A stretch of DNA of 64,000 nt from Hygrophila difformis (taxonomy: Eukaryota > Streptophyta > Magnoliopsida > Lamiales > Acanthaceae). The position numbers and the translations under genes are program-made. The DNA lies in NCBI GenBank assembly GCA_030278955.1, contig JAOANR010000010.1, positions 10,943,884 to 11,007,883 of the forward strand, given 5' to 3'. Positions 1 to 8,460 of this stretch are shown here, piece after piece. The notes beneath the pieces were generated by a model that did no database searches, was not told where the DNA came from, and saw only the letters and a program-made list of their open reading frames with translations. Positions within the stretch are counted from its first letter, which is position 1; every line of letters starts with the position of its first letter.

Positions 1-710
1 ATGATTTTGTTGAATGTATAATAAACATAATTTTGATTAACTTATGCAATTTTTATAATTTAGTTAATTGATCTAAATTCTAATACAAATATTTGTAATC
101 TATTGATGAATATAATATCAATTTATAAAGTATTTATTAAAACTTGTTATCATATTTAATAAATTTTAATTCATAAAGTATTTGTTAAGAATAATAAAAA
201 ATATTAAAATTATATTTAAATAATAAATATAATATTAACCCATAAAGTTTTTGCTACATATTCTATAGTATTTTTTATTCATAATAATTAATTAAATTAA
301 ATTCTAATGTGAATTTCCGCTCAAATTAGGTCTCCTATATTTTGAAAGTGCATAATGCTTTTATATACTTTCTCCATGTTTTATAGTAAAAAATGTTTGA
401 CTTTTGTTACAATTTATTATCCAACTTGGGCCCATGTCTATACAACATTTATAGAAGAAAAAATATAGTCAAGTGAGATCTCGTTGGATTTGTCTCATCT
501 TGTAGATTTAAAATACCAAACTTTTAAAATTTTTACTTATACACATTTTGAGTTATAAAATATTAAGGTATATTGGATTGCCTACAGAAAGTGATATTGA
601 GGATATAGGTAGGTTACTGTTCATAAGGGGATTTTTGTGAGATGGAATTGATAGGTTACTGTTCATAAGGGTAGGTTACTGTTCATAAGGAATATTGTTT
701 TTATATATTA
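1..710 (-). mobile_element. Helitron-like element, copy A (5' part, truncated by window edge)
   Basis: This block is similar to parts of 711-3481: compare 55-180 with about 1215-1320, 236-360 with 1399-1540 and 1610-1760, and 395-550 with 1780 onward plus 3000-3095 and 3240-3300. Its right edge (600-708) carries repeated TACTGTTCATAAGG motifs followed by a T-rich stretch, as does the right edge of the second copy at 3360-3460. Read on the minus strand, this is an AT-rich start followed by TATGAACAGTAACC repeats, the kind of 5' end common in plant Helitrons. It lacks a clean terminal TC, and the second copy abuts it directly at 711. No coding sequence is visible. The 3' end would lie left of the window. 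Confidence 0.5.
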
Positions 711-737
711 CTAGTATTTCCCCCGCCCAATGGGCGG
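711..737 (-). other. Helitron 3' terminus: hairpin plus CTAG
   Basis: On the plus strand CTAG is followed by TATTTCCC and the inverted repeat CCGCCC-AAT-GGGCGG. The stem is six G/C pairs with a 3-nt loop. This spacing (hairpin about 8 nt from the terminal CTRR) matches canonical Helitron 3' ends. Confidence 0.55.
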
Positions 738-1795
738 AAAATATGAATAAAATTATCTAATTTAACAAATAAAATTTTTCAATTTTATTATGTCGATTAC
801 ATTCCCCAACCTTTTTAAACTATTTTAAGCATTACATGAGTACCTCTATAAATTGCATAGAAATCGACCAACATATGTCATTACCAATATTTATATATTA
901 CAATTTAGTATCTTAAAAAATACCTATACTACAAAGAATAGTTGAAAGGACAGAAAAGTGAAAAAAACAAAGATAAAAATCTTTCTACTCACAACACTAA
1001 TGTCATACATTGACAAAGAAAGTACGTGAAATCGTATTGTACTCGATAATTGATTATTGATATTGATTCACCATAAAGCATCGAGATATTAAAAATTTCA
1101 TAAAGATATAGATGTTTCCAGATTAAATTAGAAAAATATAAGAAATACTTTTGTAAATGAATTCATTGACAAACTAAAAAATGACTATAGTTTCATCAAC
1201 TTATTGTCGTATTACAATTTATCTAATTTAGTCAATTTATCTAATACAAATTTTTGCTATTCATTAATGAATATAATATCAATCTATAGAGTACTTATTA
1301 ATAATTTACAATATATTCTTTATCTATGATTTTAATTAATAGAGTATTGGTTAAGAATAATAACAAATATTGAAATTATATTTAAAAAATAAATATAACA
1401 TCAACCCATAAAGTGTTTGTTACATCCTTTATTTGGTAGTATACTTTATATATAATAATTAATAAAATTAAATTATCTAATGTGAATTTTGCTCGAATTT
1501 GATTCTCCTATATTTTGAAAGTGCATGATATTTTTTGTTTTTTTTTGTATAATTCTTTTATTTTGTAGTGAAAATGTATTATTTTTGTTACGGTTTACTG
1601 TATTATTTAACTATCAACTCATAAAGTTTTTGTTACATCTTTTATTTGGTAGTATTGTTTATCTATAATAATTAATTAAATTAGTTATCTAACGTGAATT
1701 TCGCTCAAATTTAGTTCTTCTATATTTTAAAAGTGCACTATTTTTTTTTAATAATTCCTTCTTTTTTATAGTGAAAAAGAATTGACTTTTACTTT

Positions 1796-2987
1796 TTTTT
1801 TTTGAGGAGAAAAGCAAATTTGATTCATCATTCAACAACACAGACTCAATTACAATATGAGGTTGCCCACAGCGGAGCTGCAACACAAACTAAACATCAA
1901 CTCACAAAGCAAGGAAAACAACTACACACTACCAGCACTAAAAACGATCAAGAACTATAAGTTTTCTTTTGAGTGCACCGGTGGTAGTTTTCGTCCTGTA
2001 AATATTTCCAGAGAGGTTTTTGCCGCCTTCGACATTAGGATGCAAGTCGAAGACTACCTTTGTTAAACCTGTTGTCCTAATTGTTCCTGCGTTCTCCAAA
2101 ATCAAGTAAACTTCTTCGACATCAGCTTTGTTGCCTTCTTCAACAGCCTTGCTCGATCCTTGCACTGCCTTTCTACTACCAGATCGTTCCGAAACCAATG
2201 GTCATTCCAGCCCTGCCTCAACAAGATTTCATGTGCGCCTACATTCTCTTAAGAAAAAGTGGACAGTGGGACTCAGTGGGGCTCACGAGTGATGAAAACA
2301 AAATGACAAACCATAAGCTTGCTTCAAAACACACACGTCTTCCCTGCTTATGTATCAAACCAATGCATTGAATCAAATGGCCTATGTGAAGAAATGAAAG
2401 AGAGATGACTGGGCCACTGCGAAAGAACCAAACAATAGGTGAACGGCTGGCTCATGGGGATTTAAGGACCATCCACTAATGATCACATTAAGAGAACCAA
2501 TCGAGTTGCAAAGAGGTGAAACTAGCCTGCAGATTTCCAAAACAATCCTCATGTGCAAGAGAGAGGCATGGCTAGTTCTCAGAACTCTAGATTTTCTTTT
2601 ATCAAAGAATCTTCACACTGTAGCAACCCCTTATGGCAGAGACAAAACTCCCCTTAAATTTTCAAAAATATTCCTCTATCTTTTTTCTCTGTTTACTTCT
2701 TTTTTCTTCTTACTATTTTTTTATTCTTACTTTTTTTTTTCTTTTCTTTTCTTCTTCTTCTTCTTTTTTTTTTTTTTTTTTTCTCTCGAGGGGATTGCCA
2801 TCAACCGTAAACCAATGGTGCGAAAATCATAACAGAAACTCAGGCTCAAATACTAATAGGATCCCATCCTACACTAGCAAGAACGTTCCAACCCCTGAGG
2901 TCCCCAACTATGACTTAGCAACATGACGGAATCTCATATGAAATTTATAGACAGTCCTCAAATACCCTAAGAAAACCGAGCCCCTAG
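1796..2987 (-). mobile_element. Retroposed insertion with poly(A) and 15-bp target duplication
   Basis: The stretch is flanked by exact 15-bp direct repeats, ATTGACTTTTACTTT, at 1781-1795 and 2988-3002. A T-run sits just inside the left copy, so the inserted strand is minus and ends in poly(A). This is the signature of LINE-machinery retroposition of a LINE, SINE or processed transcript. The related sequence in copy A (about 397-430) has no insert, which supports an empty site. The insert contains a pyrimidine-rich tract (about 2660-2785). A minus-strand reading frame of 86 codons at 1938-2198 resembles no family I recognise. The source could be a processed pseudogene or a truncated LINE; I cannot tell which. 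Confidence 0.6.
2660..2788. repeat. Pyrimidine-rich low-complexity tract (T/C, with TTC runs)
   Basis: About 130 bp of nearly pure T and C, including a CTTCTTCTT run and a long T homopolymer. Reading frames through it encode only Phe/Ser/Leu runs and are not credible genes. Confidence 0.9.
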
Positions 2988-3095
2988 ATTGACTTTTACT
3001 TTTGTTTATTATCAATTTTGACAAATGCTTATACAACATCTATATAAGAAAAAAAATATATAGTCAAGTGAGATCTCATTAGATTCGTCTCATCT

Positions 3096-3233
3096 AGGTT
3101 TTTTATGAGGCCGGGCCTAGGCCCATTTGGATAAAAAAGACTTTTAAAAATATCCGAGCCTAGCCTCTTTCGTAAAAAGGCCGGGCCAGGCCGTAGGCCC
3201 CTGTCGGACGGTCCGACCTATTCCCACCCCTAT
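3096..3233. mobile_element. hAT-like MITE (138 bp) with near-perfect 8-bp target duplication
   Basis: A GC-rich segment rich in GGCCGGGCC and TAGGCCC interrupts sequence that is continuous in the paralogous copy near 495-515. The flanks are TCTCATCT (3088-3095) and TCTCATCA (3234-3241), an 8-bp duplication with one mismatch, as for hAT elements. The ends are imperfect inverted repeats: TAGG...GAGGCCGG on the left, and TAGGGGTGGGAATAGGTCGG on the minus strand from the right. The latter resembles a plant non-autonomous hAT family. Confidence 0.5.
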
Positions 3234-3546
3234 TCTCATCATGTAGTTTTAAAATATCAAATTTTTAGAATTTTTTCTTGTATACATTTTGAGTTATTGA
3301 TGAGTTATTAATCATTAGATATATGTATTGGATTGCGTGCAGAAAGTGTGTTGAGTAAATAGGTAGGTTACTGTTCATAAGGGGATTTTTGTGAGAGAGA
3401 ATTGATAGGTTACTGTTCATAAGTAGGTGACTGTTCATAAGGGATGTTGTTTTTATATAGATATAGAATATAGAATATAGATTTGTGATTTAACTTAGTT
3501 TAAGTTAAATATAATAACAACAAAACATATTTAAGATGAGTTTTAT

Positions 3547-3702
3547 GTTTTTAGGAGCCGGAGCCAGGAAAGGGTAGTGGAAGCTAACGCAACATGAATT
3601 ACAAAAAGATAGAGGGGATGGATAAGGGTCTGGTGGGGAATCAAATCCCATACCCTAAGGTTGGAAGGCTTTGATTAAGCCGCTTGGGCAAATCCTCATT
3701 CC
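3547..3702 (-). mobile_element. tRNA-related SINE, family 1, with 13-bp target duplication
   Basis: Perfect direct repeats AGATGAGTTTTAT flank it at 3534-3546 and 3703-3715. On the minus strand it starts with GAGGATTTGCCCAAGCGGCTTAA (box A-like within), followed about 50 nt later by GATTTGATTCCCC (box B-like), and ends in a short 3' tail at the left. This is the layout of a Pol III-derived plant SINE. It shares its architecture and start with the copy at 5270-5429. Confidence 0.65.
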
Positions 3703-3715
3703 AGATGAGTTTTAT

Positions 3716-5250
3716 TAGATTTCATTTAACATTATTACTAGTATTTTTTATACACATTTTAATATATTGATTATTAAATAAATTTAAATTCAACAGAGGA
3801 AAAGGGAGTATTTAATACCAACAAAAATTTAGGATAAAAGGTTTGGAGGTGCCGAGATATTTTATGCAAATAAAGTTATACAGTATATATATATATATAT
3901 TTTTTTAAGAGCCAGTTACAAATTTGTCTGACATAATGGTAGTTGAGAACTTATTTATCTATTTATTTCTGTGATAGAATAGTTAATGAGATAGGAGAAT
4001 AATTTATTGATAGGAGTAGGAGTAGATTTAAAAATTTAATTAATTTATTTATTAGGACAATAGTACAAACAAATAAACGTGCTAAAAAAAATAAACGTGG
4101 TAAAACCAAAAAAATAAATAAATAAATTAGGGTTTGGAACTATTCTCAAAAGTCTTTTTTGACCGTATTGAAACTGCCAGAATCAACATTTTCGAGTGTG
4201 AATCGCCACTGCCGAGTGTCACTGGTAAACCGTCGAGTGACGCTCGAATGTCGAAAGGTGTTATGTGGCCATTCAAGTAAGCTGTATGAAAAAAAAAAAA
4301 CATATAATTTCAATTGTTGTAAGTTTGCGAGTGGGACTCCAAAGACCACTTTCAAAATAGCAATAAAATGCATCTCCTCACAACTCACAAAAATTGCACA
4401 TATCTCCTACATTCGAATCAAGACAATTGCACAAAAACTACTTCAAAATAAATACAGAGAACTGTTCGTGGCTTTTGTGTTGGCCTCCATTTCAAGTATT
4501 CAAGTCACCAAATGTTGGGCGGTGCTCGTTGACAACAACGAAGAGAATAGAGAAAGGCGGCTACGCGGCGGTACCTCCAATAGCATCGGAAATCAAACTT
4601 GAATGTATGGCCACAGGCGGAAGTCTAACTCGAATAGAAGGCGGAGGAAGAAATTGAAGAACGGCGGTGGCGCCGCGGCGCTGGAAGTCTAATTCGAATC
4701 GAATTCAGAGGACAAATCGAAAAAAAAAAAGAAAAAAAAAAGAGAACCAGAATGGGATGTGGAAGGAGACGAATGAGAAAAAATGGAGTTTCAGGAATGA
4801 ATAGATCTAGGGTTTTAAGATCTAATCAAATGCAATTTACGAATGAGAAAATGGAGTTGTTGATTTTTTTTTTCGTTTGAAAGAGTTTTAGATCAAGCTG
4901 AATGGATGCGAAGCCCAATCTAATCGCTTTCGATCGTCACTCGAAGACATGAATCGCGTTCGTGCGAGCAACATTTATGTTGAGGGTAAAAAAAGAGTTT
5001 ATACTAAACTAAGGATATAAAAGAATTTTCAAATACTTAAGAGGACACTGTCATTAATTTCTTCAATAAATAAACGTGCCATCTTCTATTGAATATTTAA
5101 ATCCCTCAGTTGGTTAATTACAGTCCGATTTGGCAATTAAGCCCATTTGAATTTTGAATTCAGAATTTGGTTGGTTAGGTCGTTGAAACTCCAAAGTGTT
5201 GTTTCATCCTTTTCCTCGATCAATAAACTATAGTCAGATTGGTCCATAAA
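3716..5250. other. Unassigned AT-rich sequence; possible 985-bp insert between direct repeats
   Basis: No convincing gene. A 12-bp direct repeat, AAATAAACGTGC, occurs at 4071-4082 and 5068-5079 and brackets about 985 bp that is more GC-rich (4140-4980) than its surroundings. The inner ends share weak inverted similarity (TCAACAT, TCGAGTG and ATTCGC-type words), which might mean a decayed MULE-like element. A 147-codon plus-strand frame at 4159-4602 has no recognisable domain and crosses A-runs. A (TA)n microsatellite lies at 3887-3900. Confidence 0.25.
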
Positions 5251-5269
5251 CTTAATTTGATATATCTTT

Positions 5270-5429
5270 TTTTTTAAAAAAAAATATTAGCATGTATCGG
5301 CAAAGAGTATGAGAGCTCAAGTCACATAAATTACAAAGAAATAAAACAAAGGAATAGGAGACCGGGTAGGAATCGAACTCCCAACTATTGGAAGTCAGTG
5401 AACATAACTACGGGCCAACTCCTCGTTCC
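5270..5429 (-). mobile_element. tRNA-related SINE, family 1, with about 19-bp target duplication
   Basis: Flanking direct repeats CTTAATTTGATATATCTTT (5251-5269) and the same with one change (5430-5448). On the minus strand it begins GGGAACGAGGAGTTGGCCCGTAG (box A-like) and carries GAGTTCGATTCCTAC, a good Pol III box B. It ends in an A-rich tail, seen as T/A-rich sequence at the left. Confidence 0.65.
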
Positions 5430-5570
5430 CTTAATTTGTTATATCTTTGACTTTGAGCGTTTGCGTTTTACTCTTGTTTTAAAAATGTTTATATTTTGTT
5501 GTTGAAGTAGGTAACAAAATCACAAGTTCAAGGAATTACTGATTTGGATTCTTCTTTTTTAGGTGAATAC

Positions 5571-5675
5571 AGGGTATCCGCAGGCCTCATTGGACCCATG
5601 ACTAATCCCTCGAGGATCGGGTGAGCATTGAAGGGTTGTTTCTCCCAAAGCAGAATTCTGGATACACAAAGGGAC
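5571..5675 (-). mobile_element. Truncated SINE (family 2) downstream of NPF exon 2
   Basis: About 100 bp matches the 3' half of the SINE at 6712-6892. Shared words include GGTGAATAC, TTGGACCCA, GACTAATCCCTCGAGGATC and CTCCCAAA. The box B half is absent; similarity stops near CACAAAG. It lies where the rest of the NPF gene should continue, just beyond the exon 2 donor site. Confidence 0.55.
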
Positions 5676-5728
5676 AATACTTCCACGATAAATACTACCA
5701 TGATTTTCAAAAAGAAGAAAAAACTTAC

Positions 5729-6453
5729 CTCCATGTAAAGCACGCAAGCGACAATAATCATCCGAAACCGGCCGGTGAAGGAGTCCGCTACCAATGCACC
5801 GACGATCGGCGAAAGCGCCGATGCTCCAAACCATGCATTCATCATGGATGCCGTCGTCGCGATCGGCTGCCCCAACTTTCTGTTCAGGTAGCTCACCAAA
5901 TTCGCACTTATACTGTAATACGAAAACCTCTCCGCAACTCCAACACCTATTATCAGTAAATCACTTGAAAACAACACCCCAAAGGAAAAACAAAACAAAA
6001 AAATTAAATTAACGGATAACATGTTACCTATGATGATGAAAGGAGCGGATTTCCAGCGGCCGGCGCTGGAACGGACAGAAGGGCGGCCATTGAAATTAAT
6101 GGATCCCGAGACGACATCATCGCCGAGAAGGGGAAGCTCTGCGTCCGGGACATCATTCTCTCTGGTCACGACAGTGATAGCCAGGGCCGGATCCACTAAG
6201 GATGTAACGGTGGCACACGATACCACTTAAATTGATAAAATTACTATTTTAAGCTAAAAAAGAAATAGATTTAACTTGATTTTGTTTTGTGCAATCACTA
6301 AATTTTTGTCGTGATACCACTATAATCAATTATAACCTACGCTTTTTCAATATTTTTTGTATTTGGACTATTAACCCTTAATTTCAACATATTTTCCATC
6401 ACTTCTATGATAACACTGAAAAAATTTCTAGATCCGCCACTAGTGATAGCCAT
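5729..6453 (-). pseudogene. NPF (NRT1/PTR family) proton-coupled transporter, exons 1-2 only, broken
   Basis: On the minus strand, exon 1 runs from an ATG at 6453 and ends at 6028 (GT donor at 6027-6026). After an 81-bp intron, exon 2 is 5946-5729, exactly 218 bp, followed by a GTAAGT donor. The reading RWKSAPFIIIG, then VGVAERFSYY, GQPIAT, NAWFG and VADSFTGRFRMIIVA matches the first two transmembrane segments of NPF proteins (major facilitator nitrate/peptide/hormone transporters of plant membranes). A 261-bp MITE (6182-6442) interrupts codon 4. The family's ExxER proton-coupling motif reads GVAER, so its first Glu is lost. Exons encoding the remaining roughly 450 residues are missing; truncated SINE sequence lies there instead. 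The subfamily looks NPF5-like, but I cannot fix it. Confidence 0.8.
6182..6442. mobile_element. hAT-like MITE (261 bp) inside NPF exon 1
   Basis: It is flanked by the 8-bp direct repeat GTGATAGC (6174-6181 and 6443-6450). The ends are imperfect 12-bp inverted repeats, CAGGGCCGGATC on the left and TAGTGGCGGATC read inward from the right. Both fit hAT MITEs. The duplicated bases are NPF codons 2-4 (minus strand, just after the ATG), so the insertion site is inside coding sequence. Confidence 0.7.
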
Positions 6454-6695
6454 ATCTGATGTCTCCCTGGGTGTTGTTAAATTACTTCGTTTGGTTTCTT
6501 TAAAGAGAGTCGAGCGATGCAGATGCAGTCAGCACACAGCAGCAGTAAGCAGTTCATGACTCCTGAATCCTGATGGATGGAATTTAAGCAATGGGGCGGC
6601 AACGTTCGGTTCCTCTGTTCTTGTCCCAATACTTCAGCTAAAATTCAATTCGGTTTAAAAATATTCTTGTGATAATAATTAATCAAAAGAAAATT
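6454..6695 (-). other. Probable 5' flank or leader of the broken NPF gene
   Basis: Upstream (minus strand) of the NPF ATG, with moderately GC-rich sequence at 6480-6640 that looks like a leader. No motif is strong enough to mark a promoter. Confidence 0.3.
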
Positions 6696-6711
6696 AAAAA
6701 TTCATAAACTT

Positions 6712-6892
6712 TTTTAGGTGAATACCAGGGTATCCCCAGAGCACATTGGACCCAAGACTAATCCCTCGAGGATCTGCAAGGGCAATTAAGGGCGCCTCTC
6801 CCAAAACAGTTTTTTGCATACACAAAGCTCGAACCCGAGACCTTGCTTAAGCGACTAGAGCTCCCATCCACTCAAGCTAATTGCTGTTGGTA
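6712..6892 (-). mobile_element. Full-length tRNA-related SINE, family 2 (Au-like), with 16-bp target duplication
   Basis: The 16-bp flanks AAAAATTCATAAACTT (6696-6711) and AAAAATACATAAACTT (6893-6908) differ at one base. On the minus strand: a 5' tRNA-like part with CTTGAGTGGATGG (box A-like), then GTCTCGGGTTCGAGC (box B), a TGTATGCAAAAAAC linker, the GGTCCAATGTG and GGTATTCACC 3' region, and a short A tail. Copies of the same family are at 5571-5675 and 56469-56649. Confidence 0.75.
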
Positions 6893-6908
6893 AAAAATAC
6901 ATAAACTT

Positions 6909-7391
6909 GACCGCTACATCAATCTTTTTTCCAACAAATAAATTCATCTAATTATAAGTTATGTATCATTTAAATAAATAAATAAATAAAAAGACAATTC
7001 AAAGTAAATGTTTTATGGTCCCTATCAATGTGCATTCGCTTTATTGTTAATTCGAACTCCTCCTTGCAAGGTTTTTTTGGTCAATGTGACCTTATCACTT
7101 CCTTCATCTGAGTCTAACTATTGGAGTTTTGTTTTCACATAATCCAATATATTTATTTATATATATAAAATATGTATTTTAAAATATCTTTAATTTGTTC
7201 ACCAAAAAAATTAGTGTGAAAATTCCTTGAAATGATGAACAAAACAAGAAAAAACTCGATTTATACTTGAGCACGGAGCAAAAGCATATATACAATATAG
7301 TATATGGAAAAAAATTGGCGTGTACTATATGTGAAAAGAATATTTCTGAATTGAATTTATGTCAAAAATAATTTTTATTGCAATATTTAAT
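6909..7391. other. AT-rich intergenic sequence, nothing recognised
   Basis: About 480 bp of A/T-rich DNA with TAAA and TATA runs. I see no gene, repeat or site here. Confidence 0.6.
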
Positions 7392-7396
7392 ATTAT

Positions 7397-8064
7397 TGAC
7401 AGTCCCTTATAGTAGGTTGTTAAAGCGTTGCAACGATCACACACACAATTGCAGTATAGTAAAAAAGACAATTGTTTGGTGACCCGGTTCGGACCTCCTG
7501 TCCTACGTCCGGGGGATTCCAATCCAGGCGAAAATCACTCAACAAAATTCATGAACAAACACAAGACTTTGAATCAATCCTATCAACTCGATCTAGAAGC
7601 TGAAATCTCCCCCTCAACTCCTAATCTCCCTGACTAGAATTACAGACACAATCTTGTTGTTCCTTCAACCTGTTGACTACCCTGAACAAGAATCCTAAGC
7701 TATTCCAAGAAGAACTCTCATCTTGGATTACAACTCGATCTAAAACGATATACACATGAATTACAACTCAATTCACTCAAGATCAAAACTCACTATCATC
7801 TAATCATGAAGAACACGGTTTTGACTCAAGTATATCTTCTAATTGAATCTAAGAATGCTCTCGGTAAAGTGTATAGAAGATGAATGAAAATACAAAAACT
7901 TGCTTAAGGACTCAAGACTAAAGATATTATATAAACTGAAATCCGCCTTGGCCCTTAAGTCCATGGAGCTGGTGAAACTTGATCCACAACGATGACAACT
8001 GCCCTGTTGTTAGAAGGTTGCATTGACACAGAAATAATCCTGCATGAAATGTTAAGTGCCAACA
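7397..8064 (-). repeat. Copia 3' LTR (668 bp)
   Basis: Begins TGACAGTCCCTT and ends GTGCCAACA on the plus strand. Nearly identical to 15387-16053. It sits downstream of the element's polypurine tract, so it is the 3' LTR. Confidence 0.95.
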
Positions 8065-8075
8065 ATCTCCCCGTC
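8065..8075 (-). other. Copia polypurine tract
   Basis: On the minus strand GACGGGGAGAT lies directly next to the start of the 3' LTR (TGTTGGCAC). This is the expected place and composition for the plus-strand DNA primer. Confidence 0.75.
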
Positions 8076-8460
8076 ATTTCATGAAGAGGATGATTCATCA
8101 CATGAAGTCTCAAACCAATATGATGAAAAGCAGTTCAGAGAGTAGTAAACTCACAACAGGGTAATAGATCAAGTTCAACAAAATGGTAGTTAAAAAGATA
8201 AGAATAACACCAGAAAAAAATAACCAGCAAGCAAAAATATCAAATTATGATCAGTCATGAAAATGCATGCAGAGAAGTCCAATCCGCAAAATAAGATAAC
8301 CAGCACACAAAAGTATCCAGCAGAAAACATCCAATAGTTACAGACCCAAATATCAAAAGATTTCAGTTTAGAATGTACCCCCTCAAAATGTTGTGAATAC
8401 CATCCATTAACATCAGTCAGATAGCAGATCAGTTTGAGACCATATCTCTCCCTAGATGAG
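8076..8460 (-). other. Copia 3' non-coding region
   Basis: About 385 bp between the third ORF and the polypurine tract. No conserved protein reading; frames across it are incidental. Confidence 0.6.

Larger units (their letters stand above)
711..3481 (-). mobile_element. Non-autonomous Helitron-like element, copy B, with nested insertions
   Basis: On the minus strand the 3' terminus reads CTAG (711-714), preceded by 8 nt and then a GC-rich hairpin with a 6-bp stem (723-728 with 732-737). That is the hairpin-then-CTRR signature of Helitrons, and the next base outside is T. The 5' terminus is TC at 3481-3480 with A just outside, so the element sits between A and T as expected. Inside are an internal direct repeat of about 211 bp (near 1399 and 1610), a 1.2-kb retroposed insert (1796-2987) and a hAT-like MITE (3096-3233). 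No Rep or helicase coding sequence is present, so it would depend on a partner. The terminal motifs are short, so confidence is moderate. Confidence 0.55.

Noticed and set aside
2479..2926. Two overlapping plus-strand frames rich in Phe
   Set aside because: They are translations of a pyrimidine tract inside a retroposed insert.
4159..4602. 147-codon plus-strand frame
   Set aside because: No recognisable domain, low complexity in parts, no supporting start or splice context.
5528..6226. A single 232-codon minus-strand protein
   Set aside because: It reads through a real intron (5947-6027), past the exon 2 donor and into SINE sequence, and its start codon lies in MITE sequence. The true remnant is the two-exon NPF fragment.
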